DNA of 38,402 nt from Myxococcales bacterium UBA1203 (GCA_002309695.1 DBXV01000022.1:24534-62935), one strand, 5' to 3'. Numbered from the stretch's first letter, positions 30,773-38,402 are shown. Notes: generated by a model not told the origin, from the letters alone. A program made the numbers and translations.

Positions 30773-31990
30773 ATGAATACAGCTTTCGATGCCATCGTCG
30801 TGGGCAGCGGTTTTGCCGGGGCCATTCTGGCCGAGCGGCTGGCGTCACAGGCCTCTCTCAGAGTGCTGGTGCTGGAGCGCAGGAACCACGTGGCGGGGAA
30901 CATGTTCGACGCTCCAGATGAGAACGGCGTTCTCGTCCACCGCTACGGCCCGCACATTTTCCGCAGCGATTCGGAGCGGGTCATCGCCTACCTGTCGCGC
31001 TTCACGGAATGGCACCCCTATCAGCACCGCGTTCTGGCCAGCGTGGACGGCGTTCTGGTTCCCGTTCCCTTCAACCTCACATCGCTCGACCGGCTCTTTC
31101 CCCGGGAAACGGCCCTCGACCTGCGGCGACGCATCGCTGAGGCCTTTCCCGACCGCATCGGCGTGCCTGTTTCCGAGCTTCGGCGGCATCCGGATGAGGC
31201 CCTCGCGCGCCTGGGCCAGTTCGTCTTCGACAAAATCTATCGGAACTACACCCTCAAGCAGTGGGGGCTGCCGCCCGAAAAGCTGGACTTCGAGGCCACG
31301 ACGCGCCGCGTTCCCGTGCGCCTCAACGAGGACGACCGCTATTTCCAGCACCGCTTTCAGGGTCTTCCGCAGGACGGCTACACGGCGCTCTTTCAGAAGA
31401 TGCTCGCCGCGCCCGGCATCACCGTGAGGACCGGAGTCGATGCGCTGGAGCATCTCAAGCCCGACGCGGACAGAGGCCTCATCCTCGCGGACGGCCAGCC
31501 CTTCCACGGGCCTGTCATTTACAGCGGCGCCGTCGATGCGCTCTTCGGCTGCCGCTTCGGCGCCCTTCCCTGGCGCGCGCTCCGCTTCGAGCACGAAAGC
31601 CTGCCCGTGACGCAGTTCCAGCCTGCGGCCGTGGTCAATTACCCGAATGAACACGCCTTCACCCGCATCACCGAGTTCAAGCACATGACCGGGCAGGTGC
31701 TGGAAGGGCGGACGGCCATCGCGCGGGAATATCCGCTGGAATTTCGTCCTGAAACCGCCGGCAGCGGCGGGACGGAGCCCTGCTACCCCATCCTTTGTGA
31801 GGAGAGCGCCGCGCTTCTGAAGCGCTATCAGGAAGAGGCCGCGCGGATTCCCAACCTCCATCTGCTGGGGCGCCTGGGCGAATACCGCTACTACGACATG
31901 AACGACATCGTGACCCGCGCGCTGGAAGTCTCGGACGCGCTTCTCGCGGCGCTGCCGAGCAAGACTCAGCCGTCTTCTCGGGAACGGTGA
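30773..31990 (+). CDS. glf: UDP-galactopyranose mutase
   Basis: 405 aa from the ATG at 30773. FAD-binding Rossmann start IVVGSGFAGAILAERLA, then RRNHVAGNMFD, YGPHIFRS, the UDP-site region YRNYTLKQWGLP, RVPVRLNEDDRYF, EYPLEF and a C-terminal RLGEYRYYDMNDIV with the FAD. It converts UDP-galactopyranose to UDP-galactofuranose for surface glycans. No other glycan genes are nearby, so the galactofuranose-containing polymer is made by genes elsewhere. The upstream region is shared with the divergent lytic transglycosylase gene. Confidence 0.93.
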   Translation: MNTAFDAIVVGSGFAGAILAERLASQASLRVLVLERRNHVAGNMFDAPDENGVLVHRYGPHIFRSDSERVIAYLSRFTEWHPYQHRVLASVDGVLVPVPFNLTSLDRLFPRETALDLRRRIAEAFPDRIGVPVSELRRHPDEALARLGQFVFDKIYRNYTLKQWGLPPEKLDFEATTRRVPVRLNEDDRYFQHRFQGLPQDGYTALFQKMLAAPGITVRTGVDALEHLKPDADRGLILADGQPFHGPVIYSGAVDALFGCRFGALPWRALRFEHESLPVTQFQPAAVVNYPNEHAFTRITEFKHMTGQVLEGRTAIAREYPLEFRPETAGSGGTEPCYPILCEESAALLKRYQEEAARIPNLHLLGRLGEYRYYDMNDIVTRALEVSDALLAALPSKTQPSSRER

Positions 31991-32004
31991 CGGGCCTTCC
32001 TCGC

Positions 32005-33735
32005 TCAGCCCAGAAAGACGTTTTCTTCGGCCGGCCGGAAGCTGCCGTCGCCGGACTGTTCACGCAGGGAGATGGCCGAGAAGAAGGCCAGCATTCCCAC
32101 CCGGCCGATGAACATCAGCGTGATGATGACCACCTTGCTGAACGACGTGAGCGAGGGCGTGTAGTTCAGCGAAAGCCCCGTGTTGCTGAGGGCGCTGACC
32201 GATTCGAAGAGCACCGGCAGAAAGTCCTGGCGGCCGGTGTCCAGCGTCACAGTGCCGGACTGGCTGAATCCCAACAGGAACACCGAGGAGCTGATGAGGG
32301 CGAAGGCGATGAGCGCGATGGTGCCCGCGCGCTCCAGCACTTGGTCGGGAATCGCCCGTCCGAAGAGGCTGACGTAGCGCTGGCCGCGGATGCCGGAGAG
32401 CATCTGGCCGACGAGGACGGCGAAGGTGGTCAGCTTGATGCCGCCGGCCATGGAACCGGACGCGCCGCCGATGAACATGAGGACCACTGAGAGGAAAAGG
32501 CTGGAATTGGAGAGTTCCCAGGGGTCGATGGCGCTCATGCCTGCCGAGCGGGCCATCACCGAGAGCGTCCAGGCGTTCATCACGCTGTCCACCGGTCCCA
32601 TCTGCGCCATGGCGCCCGACCACTCGAAAATGAGGAAGAGGACCGTTCCGCCCGCAAAGAGGAGCGGCGAGGCCATGAGCACGATGAGGGCATTCAGCGA
32701 CAGCCGTGACTGACTGCCTCTCTGCCGCTTCCGGTCCTGCCTCCAGCGGCGGACCTCCTCCATGACCAGAAATCCGGCGCCGCCCAGGACCACCAGCGTG
32801 GTCACGACGAGAAGGACGAAGGGATTTTCGGAGAGGCTGTCGAGGGAATCGGGGAACAGCGTGTAGCTGGAATTGCAGAAGGAGACGACGGCCAGGAAGA
32901 CCGCCTTCCAGAGGCCGGCGGCGATTTCGCGGAACGAAAATTTGTCCACCAGAAACGGCCACAGAAGCACCGCCGCGGCGCCCTCGACCACCAGTGAAAA
33001 GCGCAGGACCCGCCGAATCGTCTGCCGGATGTCCTGGCCCGCGCTGGAGGCGAAGAGCGACGTGGCCAGCACTTCGCCGCCGCGCGCGGAGAGCTTCTGG
33101 CCGATGGCGCAGATGAGCTGCGTGGAAAAGGTCAGGACGCCCAGTCCGCCAATCTGGATGAACAGCAGCAGCCACAGCTGGCCGAAGAAGGTCAGGCGGC
33201 TGGAGATGTCCATGGGCGAGAGGCCCGTCAGGCTGACCGCCGAGGTCATCATAAAAATCGAATCGAGGAGCGAGAGCTGCTCGCCCTTCACGAGGAACGG
33301 CAGCGAGTACAGGCCGGCGGTTCCCAGCGCCACCATGGCGACAAACGAGACCACGAACAGCCCCGGCTGCGTCAGCCCCGTCCACAGTCCCCACAGCCGG
33401 CGGGGCACGAGCGTGATGATGGACCAGAGGGTCACGCGTTTTTTCAGCTCGAAGCGCTTCTGCCGCCACAGGCGCCACCGCTCCTCGGAAGTCATCCGCC
33501 GGGAAATCTCCGGAAAGGACACTTCCCTGTCGATGAGCGCCTGGATGCGCGGAGACTCGGACGCGGGCAGGTCGAACACCGGGCCGGAACGCGAAGCCCT
33601 GGGCGCGCTGTCAGCGGAAGACGCGGCCGGATTCACCTCAGAAGAAGGCAAAGCCGCGCCTGTCTCCGAAGTGCCAGCCGCTCCCTCAGCGGGCGCCTGA
33701 GGCGTTTCGCCTGTGCTGTTATCCGATGAAGACAT
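32005..33735 (-). CDS. KtrB/TrkH-type potassium transporter subunit, paralogue with an altered filter
   Basis: 576 aa from the ATG at 33735. Residues 1-105 are a hydrophilic Ser/Ala/Pro-rich then basic extension absent from the neighbour. Four membrane-pore-membrane units follow. The pore loops are SLTGLS (Gly171), SFCNSSYTLF (Ser290 where the family and the neighbour have Gly), ARSAGMSAID (Gly399) and ALSNTGLSL (Gly520). The gating loop is GGASGSMAGGIKLTT and the end is FRPAEENVFLG, as in KtrB. It overlaps the preceding paralogue by 17 bases, so they are cotranslated. Loss of a filter glycine suggests altered ion selectivity or a non-transporting partner. No KtrA/TrkA-like RCK subunit is in the window. 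Confidence 0.85.
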   Translation of the reverse strand: MSSSDNSTGETPQAPAEGAAGTSETGAALPSSEVNPAASSADSAPRASRSGPVFDLPASESPRIQALIDREVSFPEISRRMTSEERWRLWRQKRFELKKRVTLWSIITLVPRRLWGLWTGLTQPGLFVVSFVAMVALGTAGLYSLPFLVKGEQLSLLDSIFMMTSAVSLTGLSPMDISSRLTFFGQLWLLLFIQIGGLGVLTFSTQLICAIGQKLSARGGEVLATSLFASSAGQDIRQTIRRVLRFSLVVEGAAAVLLWPFLVDKFSFREIAAGLWKAVFLAVVSFCNSSYTLFPDSLDSLSENPFVLLVVTTLVVLGGAGFLVMEEVRRWRQDRKRQRGSQSRLSLNALIVLMASPLLFAGGTVLFLIFEWSGAMAQMGPVDSVMNAWTLSVMARSAGMSAIDPWELSNSSLFLSVVLMFIGGASGSMAGGIKLTTFAVLVGQMLSGIRGQRYVSLFGRAIPDQVLERAGTIALIAFALISSSVFLLGFSQSGTVTLDTGRQDFLPVLFESVSALSNTGLSLNYTPSLTSFSKVVIITLMFIGRVGMLAFFSAISLREQSGDGSFRPAEENVFLG

Positions 33736-35149
33736 TTTCCTGGGCGGGCCTGAAACCGCTGAGCGAATCCTTTTCGCGCAGGGAAATGGCCGCGGAGAAA
33801 GCCACAAGTCCCACGCGGCCGATGAACATGAGGATGATGAGGACCACGTGCCCCGCATGGCTCAGGGGGCAGTCGAAGCCCAGGGACAGGCCCACCGTGC
33901 TCAAGGCGCTGACCGTCTCAAAAATCAGGGGCAGGAAGTCCTTCCTCGCCATGGCCACGTCGCCGCCGCAGAGGCCCCGCTCGGTGAAGCTGAGCAGGAA
34001 GAGGACGAACAGAAGAATCATCAGCGTCATCAGGGCGCTGGACGTGGCGCGGCGGACCGTAGAGGGCGAAATCGTCCGGTGGAACATGCTGACATAGCGG
34101 CGCCCCCGGATGCGGGCCACGGCCTGAGCCAGAATCAACGCGGCCGTCGTCGTCTTGAGGCCGCTCGCCGTGGAACCTGGGCTGCCGCCGATGAACATGA
34201 GCAGAATCGTCATGTAGGCCGTCTCGTTGCTCACCAGCGAGTAGTCCACCGAGGTGAAGCCCGCCGTCCGCGACATCACGGACATGACGAACGCGTTGAC
34301 GATCTTGTCCACGATGCCGAAGTCGGCGAGCACGCCCGACCACTCCAGAATCAGAAACGAGAGAAATCCGGAGAGGAGCAGCGCGCCCGTCACGGCAAAG
34401 ACGCACAGCGAGTGCGTGGAGAAGCGCTGGCGGCATTTGGCGCCGCGGCTCTTCCACCAGCGAATCGTCTCCTCAAAGACGAGAAATCCCAGGCCGCCGA
34501 GAATGACGAGGATGCTGATGGGCAGAAGCACGAAGGGCCGACGCGCGAAGGAGGCCAGTGAATCCGGGTAGAGCGCGAGCCCCGCGTTGCAGAAGGCCGT
34601 AATCGCCAGGAACACCGCGTTCCACAGGCCGTCCAGAATGCCGCGGAGGCTGAACTCGCGAACCAGCTGCGGCCAGAGAATCAGCGCGCCGACGCCTTCG
34701 AGCAGAAGGGCAAAGCGCGCGACCTGCCGGGCCAGATCGCCCACGTCTTTGCTCCGCGAGCGCCCCTCCAGAGAGGTGCTGGTCAAAAGCTCGCTGCGAA
34801 TCGACATGCGCCGCCCGAGGGAGCCGATGATGAGTGACGAGAACGTGAACAGGCCCAGCCCGCCCATCTGGATGAACAGCAGCAGCCACAGCTGGCCGAA
34901 GAACGTGAATTTCTTCGAGACGTCAAAGACCGTCAGCCCCGTGAGGCAGACCGCGTGGGTCATCGTGAACAGGGCATCCCAGAAGGAGACGCGCTCGCCC
35001 ACGTAGATGCCCGGCAGCACGCAGAGCCCCGCCGTTCCCAGAGCGATGAGAAACGCGAAGCTGGCGACGAACAGGCCCGGCAGAGACAGGCTGCGCCAGA
35101 ACAGCACGACGCGTTGAAACGGGTTGAGACGATAGAAGGACGGGCGCAT
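33719..35149 (-). CDS. KtrB/TrkH-type potassium transporter subunit, canonical paralogue
   Basis: 476 aa, typical KtrB length. All four pore-loop glycines are present: CLTGLT (Gly71), FCNAGLALYPDS (Gly190), SRTAGFTSVD (Gly297) and ALSTVGLSL (Gly420). The gating loop GGSPGSTASGLKTTT and the C-terminal FRPAQENVFIG are canonical. It should form the ion-conducting subunit of a Ktr-type K+ (or Na+-coupled K+) uptake system in the inner membrane, normally controlled by an RCK-domain protein not seen here. It is the first gene of a two-gene operon, with the second paralogue overlapping its end. Confidence 0.9.
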   Translation of the reverse strand: MRPSFYRLNPFQRVVLFWRSLSLPGLFVASFAFLIALGTAGLCVLPGIYVGERVSFWDALFTMTHAVCLTGLTVFDVSKKFTFFGQLWLLLFIQMGGLGLFTFSSLIIGSLGRRMSIRSELLTSTSLEGRSRSKDVGDLARQVARFALLLEGVGALILWPQLVREFSLRGILDGLWNAVFLAITAFCNAGLALYPDSLASFARRPFVLLPISILVILGGLGFLVFEETIRWWKSRGAKCRQRFSTHSLCVFAVTGALLLSGFLSFLILEWSGVLADFGIVDKIVNAFVMSVMSRTAGFTSVDYSLVSNETAYMTILLMFIGGSPGSTASGLKTTTAALILAQAVARIRGRRYVSMFHRTISPSTVRRATSSALMTLMILLFVLFLLSFTERGLCGGDVAMARKDFLPLIFETVSALSTVGLSLGFDCPLSHAGHVVLIILMFIGRVGLVAFSAAISLREKDSLSGFRPAQENVFIG

Positions 35150-35422
35150 GGGCGGCGGGCCTTTGGCCCCAGGGGAATTTGACTGTCAAGGCGCCGGAAA
35201 AACGGGCCAAGTGCTCTGAAATTCCGCTGTGATTTCAAATGGTTCAGTCAGTTTCCGCATTTTTTTGAGGATCAGACTGCCCCTCGCCGCGGGCACGGTT
35301 TCGCCCTTTCCAAAAGACGCCGTCTGTGGCCCTTGTCCCGCCGCCCGGACCCGTCCTTCCGGTGCCGAAAACCGGTCCTTCGTCCTCGTTGGTGAGGGGG
35401 CGGCAGGCTTCATCCACTAACG

Positions 35423-35983
35423 ATGCTTTCCAAAATGGCTTTCCGCCCGTTTCACAGACTCGCCCCACTCGCCCTCTTGGCAGCGGCGGCCCTCTTTTCT
35501 GCCTGCGCCTCGGGGCCCGTCCGGCCGAACATCACGGTTTCAGACGTGGCATTTCTCCGGCTGACCGATTTGGACGCGCAGCCCGCGCTTCTTGGACAGG
35601 CCGCGCACGAAAACGGCACGGGCAGAGTGAGGCTGGTCCACTTCTTCGCCACCTGGTGCTTCCCCTGCCTGGCTGAAACGCCCTCGCTCAACGTCCTTTC
35701 GCAGAAGCTGAGCGGTCAGGGGCTCGACGTGGTGGCCATCGGCATGGACCTGGAGGGCGAAACGGTGCTGGCGCCTTTCGTCGAGATGAACGGCCTCACT
35801 TTTCCCGTGCTCATTCCCAGTGATGACCTCCGCGAGGGCAGAAGTCCCTTCGGGCTGATTCAGGCGCTGCCCACCACCTTTCTCTTCGCGCGCGACGGAC
35901 GGCTGGCCGAAGTCTGGGAGGGTCCCGCGGAGCCGGCGCGCCTGGAGGCTCTGGTGGAGCGCCTTTTGGCCGAAAAGCCCTGA
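35423..35983 (+). CDS. TlpA-like thioredoxin-fold lipoprotein
   Basis: 186 aa. Signal peptide with lipobox LFSAC (Cys28). The thioredoxin fold spans about 38-183: the redox motif is TWCFPC (Cys79, Cys82) in HFFATWCFPCLAETPSLN, and the cis-proline segment is ALPTTFLF. It is probably a membrane-anchored periplasmic thiol reductase, as in cytochrome c maturation or general disulfide reduction; a peroxiredoxin is less likely given the CxxC. The start codon follows a 273-base region, divergent from the potassium transporter operon, in which I see no gene. dut follows 56 bases later. Confidence 0.86.
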   Translation: MLSKMAFRPFHRLAPLALLAAAALFSACASGPVRPNITVSDVAFLRLTDLDAQPALLGQAAHENGTGRVRLVHFFATWCFPCLAETPSLNVLSQKLSGQGLDVVAIGMDLEGETVLAPFVEMNGLTFPVLIPSDDLREGRSPFGLIQALPTTFLFARDGRLAEVWEGPAEPARLEALVERLLAEKP

Positions 35984-36039
35984 CGCGCACGCTTCCTTCT
36001 CTTTCCGCATCCCACTCACATTCAGGAGTCACCCAAACC

Positions 36040-36504
36040 ATGAACCACCCGATGCAGCTCACGATTCAGATTCTCCGCGTCCCGGCCTCCATTGAGCGCG
36101 GCGCGCCGCTTCCCCTGCCCCGCCCCATGACCGCCGGTGCCGCCGGCAGCGACCTCTTCGCCGACGAGGATTTCACGCTCAGACCCATGGAGCGCCGGCT
36201 CGTGCCCACGGGCATCAGCGCCGCCATACCTCCCGGCTTTGAAGGGCAGGTTCGTCCCAGAAGCGGACTGGCCGTCCGTCACGGCGTCACGGTGCTCAAC
36301 GCGCCCGGGACCATCGACAGCGACTATCGGGGCGAAATTCAGGTGGCGCTCATCAACCTGGGCAGCGAGACCTTTCGGGCGAGCCGTGGCGAGCGCATCG
36401 CGCAGCTGGTGGTGGCGCCCGCGGCGCAGGTCCAGTGGGCGGAAACTCAGGTCCTGCCCGAAACTGAGCGCGGCAGCGGAGGCTTTGGTTCCACCGGACG
36501 CTGA
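36040..36504 (+). CDS. dut: dUTP diphosphatase
   Basis: 154 aa, trimeric dUTPase family, AGGAG 11 bases before the ATG at 36040. The five motifs are present in order: AGAAGSDLFA, RPRSGLAVRHGV, NAPGTIDSDYRGEI, RGERIAQLVV and the C-terminal Gly-rich arm GSGGFGSTGR. It hydrolyses dUTP to dUMP, keeping uracil out of DNA and supplying thymidylate synthesis. It lies between the TlpA-like gene and the HMG-CoA-lyase-like gene; about 170 bases with a hairpin separate it from the latter. Confidence 0.95.
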   Translation: MNHPMQLTIQILRVPASIERGAPLPLPRPMTAGAAGSDLFADEDFTLRPMERRLVPTGISAAIPPGFEGQVRPRSGLAVRHGVTVLNAPGTIDSDYRGEIQVALINLGSETFRASRGERIAQLVVAPAAQVQWAETQVLPETERGSGGFGSTGR

Positions 36505-36604
36505 CAACAGGCACTCACTCCTTCACCTCTCTGTCACAGGCATTCCGCAAGGCGCGGCCGGGAAGCGCTTTTGCGCTGGACAACCGCGCCGCACCCTCCC
36601 AAAA

Positions 36605-36627
36605 GCCGCCGCTTTTCTTTCGGCGGC
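36605..36627 (+). promoter_or_regulatory. Hairpin before the leader of the HMG-CoA-lyase-like gene
   Basis: GCCGCCG (36605-36611) pairs with CGGCGGC (36621-36627) around a T-rich loop. It sits eight bases before the AGGAG of a short leader reading frame. A very similar hairpin (817-838) lies upstream of rimI. On the opposite strand the stem is followed by TTTT, so a minus-strand terminator is an alternative reading. Confidence 0.35.
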
Positions 36628-36649
36628 GGCATCCAGGAGTCTGCCGAAA

Positions 36650-36679
36650 ATGTTTCAGACGAAGGCACAGACAGAATGA
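36650..36679 (+). CDS. Possible 9-residue leader peptide coupled to the next gene
   Basis: ATG at 36650 with AGGAG at 36635-36639 encodes MFQTKAQTE and stops at TGA 36677-36679, which overlaps the ATG (36676) of the next gene as ATGA. This is the geometry of translational coupling. The peptide has no run of one amino acid that would suggest classical attenuation. It may instead be chance, since the downstream gene also has a GAAGG of its own at 36661-36665. Confidence 0.3.
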   Translation: MFQTKAQTE

Positions 36680-37974
36680 CAGACAGACTGATGAAACTTC
36701 CCGAGTCTGTGGACCTGGGCGACATCACCGTCCGCGACGGCCTGCAGGCGCTGGAGCACCTCTTCACCACTGAGCAGAAGGTCTCCCTCCTCGAAGAGCT
36801 GATTCTCTGCGGCTTTAAGCACGTGGAGGTCTCCAACTTCGGGCACCCCAAATACCTGCCCCAGTTCGCCGACATTGAGGCCGTCCTCGACCGGCTCTTT
36901 GACAGCGAAAAAGTCGGGCATCTGCTCAAACAGAACGGCGGCGATGTGACCGTCACCACCGTGACCATCAACGAGAAGGCCGTGGACCGGGCGCTCGACT
37001 ACAAGGCGAAGAAGGGACGCGGCCCCGACTGCCTGCTGCAGATGGTCTCGACCGACCCCGCCCACCACAAGGTCAACTCCGGCCGGACGCTGGAGGAATA
37101 CTGGGTCATCACCGAGCGCTGCATTCAGAAGGCGAAGTCCGCCGGCATGGACATGTGCGGCACGGTCAGCACCATCTGGGGCTCGCCCCTCGCCGAGCGG
37201 CACACCGACCTCGAAACGGCGGTCGAGTTTTCCAAACGCTATCTCGACCTGGGCGCCGCCTACATTGAGCAGGCCGACCACGACGGCAGCGCCGACCCCG
37301 CCCGCGTGTACGAGTATTTCCGCATGATCCTCGACCCCGCGCGCATGGGGAAATACGCCGACCCGAAATACCACCTGGCGCACTTCCACACGACGCGCGG
37401 TATGGGCATGGCCAACTACCTCGCAGCCATGCAGGCGGGCATCCGGCGCTTTGAGACGTCCTTGAGCGGCATCGGCGGCCAGCCGGCCAACATCCTCGAC
37501 GGGCGGCCCGTCAACGGCACCGGCGCCTACTACCACAAGGCGCACAGCCTCTGCGGACTGGTGGGCACCGAGGACTTCGTCGTCATGTGTGAGTCCATGG
37601 GCGTGAAGACGGGCATCGACATCGAGCGCCTTCTGGAAACGGGCAGAAATTTCCGCGACGGCTATCTCCGACTGACGCCTGCCGATGTGGAGATGTGGGT
37701 GAAGAGCGTGAGCGACATCACGGGCATCGACGCCAAGGTCATCGCTGCGGCGAAGTCCGAGGACGAGATGGATGCGGCGGTGCTGGAAAAGGCCGCAGAA
37801 AAGGTCGCCGCCGACAGGCAGCAGGACGCTGAGGCCGCGAAGAAGAGCGTCGTTTCCCTGCTTCATGCGCTCTATGCCCACCTCAGCCGGGGTGCCTGGG
37901 TGCCCAGCCGGGCCGAGACGCTGGACAGCGGCCTGCCCCCCTCGCCCCATCTGATGCACCTGATTCGCAAATAA
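36676..37974 (+). CDS. HMG-CoA-lyase-like DRE-TIM metallolyase
   Basis: 432 aa from the ATG at 36676. The barrel begins GDITVRDGLQALEHLF with the Arg20-Asp21 pair of the DRE-TIM superfamily, then KHVEVSNFGHPKYLPQF. The metal His pair is His236 and His238 in HFHTTRGMGMAN. The region SLSGIGGQPANILDG aligns with the catalytic-Cys loop of HMG-CoA lyase, but Gln269 replaces the Cys. GTEDFVVMCESMGVKTGID matches the region after that loop. So it is an acyl-CoA or 2-oxoacid lyase/synthase relative rather than a proven HMG-CoA lyase. A C-terminal helical tail follows about residue 355. A terminator lies about 105 bases after the stop. Confidence 0.7.
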   Translation: MTDRLMKLPESVDLGDITVRDGLQALEHLFTTEQKVSLLEELILCGFKHVEVSNFGHPKYLPQFADIEAVLDRLFDSEKVGHLLKQNGGDVTVTTVTINEKAVDRALDYKAKKGRGPDCLLQMVSTDPAHHKVNSGRTLEEYWVITERCIQKAKSAGMDMCGTVSTIWGSPLAERHTDLETAVEFSKRYLDLGAAYIEQADHDGSADPARVYEYFRMILDPARMGKYADPKYHLAHFHTTRGMGMANYLAAMQAGIRRFETSLSGIGGQPANILDGRPVNGTGAYYHKAHSLCGLVGTEDFVVMCESMGVKTGIDIERLLETGRNFRDGYLRLTPADVEMWVKSVSDITGIDAKVIAAAKSEDEMDAAVLEKAAEKVAADRQQDAEAAKKSVVSLLHALYAHLSRGAWVPSRAETLDSGLPPSPHLMHLIRK

Positions 37975-38077
37975 AGGCGCGGTCAGAAGCGCTTGGTTCC
38001 AGTCAAAAGCGCTGAAATTCATTCAGCTCCAATTGAGACGGACTGTATTGCACCTCACCAATCCAGCCCGTCCGGAA

Positions 38078-38117
38078 AGTCCCCCCTCCTGCCATCGTGC
38101 GGACGGGGGGCTTTTTT
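38078..38117 (+). terminator. Rho-independent terminator after the HMG-CoA-lyase-like gene
   Basis: AGTCCCCC (from 38078) pairs with GGGGGGCT (ending 38112) with one G-T pair, followed by TTTTTT. It marks the end of annotated genes in the window. Confidence 0.75.
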
Positions 38118-38202
38118 GTTTTGGATGTTTTTATTTTTTCTGAATTCTATTCTTAATTTTTATTTATTTTATGACGTTATTTCCCTGTGTGTCCGCCCTA
38201 AA

Positions 38203-38244
38203 CCCTCTCCGGCCCTAAAGGGCCACCTCTCCCAAAGGGAGAGG
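38203..38244. repeat. Palindromic repeat cluster
   Basis: Two back-to-back hairpins: GGCCCT-AA-AGGGCC (38211-38224) and CCTCTCCC-AAA-GGGAGAGG (38226-38244), preceded by CCCTCTCC (38203-38210), which repeats part of the second stem. I recall elements of this form as high-copy palindromes in genomes of gut anaerobes; that link is from memory. Confidence 0.55.
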
Positions 38245-38280
38245 CAAGCTTATTATGTACTGACTTTATTTAATTATTTC

Positions 38281-38402
38281 TTGGCTCCCCATTCACATCG
38301 ATATTGTTATAATAATATCGAAATATACTTGGCTCCCCCCCCGCCATGATATTGTTTAATAATATCGCAATAAAAATACTTGGCTCCCCCTTTGGGGGAG
38401 CT
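38281..38402. repeat. Direct repeats of about 48-51 bases, three starts
   Basis: TTGGCTCCCC begins at 38281, 38329 and 38380. Between the copies is an AT-rich hairpin: TCGATATT/AATATCGA (38298-38321) in unit 1 and GATATT/AATATC (38348-38366) in unit 2, each followed by AAT...TAC. The third copy becomes a GC hairpin GCTCCCCC-TTT-GGGGGAGC (38383-38401) and the window ends there. Not a CRISPR array: what differs between units is under 12 bases. Confidence 0.65.

Larger units (their letters stand above)
38118..38402. other. AT-rich gene-free block at the window's right end
   Basis: No convincing gene was found in this stretch; an open frame of 118 codons starting at 37993 is low-complexity and crosses the terminator. 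The composition switches sharply to AT-rich after 38118. The block holds the palindrome cluster (38211-38244) and the TTGGCTCCCC direct repeats (38281-38402). Confidence 0.6.

Noticed and set aside
32060..33478. 472-codon minus-strand frame inside the KtrB paralogue gene
   Set aside because: It is a shifted frame of the same strand, rich in Arg, His and Pro, without membrane helices. The KtrB frame is clear.
37993..38349. 118-codon frame at the right end
   Set aside because: It crosses a strong terminator and the palindrome block; the product is low-complexity and has no ribosome binding site.
38281..38402. Possible CRISPR array
   Set aside because: The units recur every 48-51 bases, but the variable parts are shorter than 12 bases and the conserved parts contain AT-rich hairpins. 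No cas gene is present.

Overview
The window is GC-rich and gene-dense and comes from a Gram-negative bacterium. The evidence is the LptF/LptG lipopolysaccharide exporter permeases, many lipobox signal peptides and a periplasmic-type lytic transglycosylase. A Cys-rich secreted protease with repeated CDDSNACT modules and a Cys / membrane segment / Arg C-terminal tail, a complete-looking lower mevalonate block, a GldA/GldF/GldG-like ABC operon and a DnaJ of mixed type together suggest a deltaproteobacterial-type lineage (Myxococcota, Bradymonadota or Bdellovibrionota-like). This is inference from gene content. A radical-SAM activase of the anaerobic ribonucleotide reductase type, and palindromic repeats at the right end that I recall from gut anaerobes, hint at an anaerobic, possibly gut-associated lifestyle.

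Layout. 1-3.6 kb: a LexA-like repressor (minus), divergent from rimI, then a DnaJ-family chaperone and a HEAT-repeat protein. 3.6-8.4 kb: rnz-lptF-lptG and an M23 lipoprotein, an envelope cluster. 8.4-9.9 kb (minus): ribA and an NrdG-type activase. 10.1-12.1 kb: a conserved unknown protein and a BMP-family binding lipoprotein, each followed by a clear terminator. 12.3-14.6 kb: an M48 membrane peptidase and an M23 peptidase that are convergent and overlap by about 206 bp. 14.8-19.9 kb: a four-gene ABC operon (ATPase, ABC-2 permease, GldG-like, DUF4340-like). 20.1-22.8 kb: transketolase split into two subunits, separated by a terminator and an AT-rich leader, then a small unknown gene. 22.8-24.4 kb: the Cys-rich trypsin-like lipoprotein. 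24.4-29.6 kb (minus): fni, class II HMG-CoA reductase, mevalonate kinase, mevalonate-diphosphate decarboxylase and folK, an isoprenoid operon. 29.8-32 kb: an SLT lytic transglycosylase (minus) divergent from UDP-galactopyranose mutase. 32-35.1 kb (minus): two tandem, overlapping KtrB/TrkH-type potassium transporter subunits. 35.4-38 kb: a TlpA-like lipoprotein, dut, and an HMG-CoA-lyase-like enzyme. 38.1-38.4 kb: an AT-rich, gene-free block of palindromic and direct repeats running off the window.

The points most worth following are these: the LexA homologue lacks the cleavage-site Ala and both catalytic residues, so it should not be an autocleavable SOS repressor; one of the two KtrB paralogues has lost a selectivity-filter glycine; the tktN promoter carries a perfect palindrome whose half-sites recur upstream of tktC; two peptidase genes overlap antisense; and the right-hand end carries a foreign-looking repeat block. 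No tRNA, rRNA, CRISPR array, transposase or integrase was recognised.
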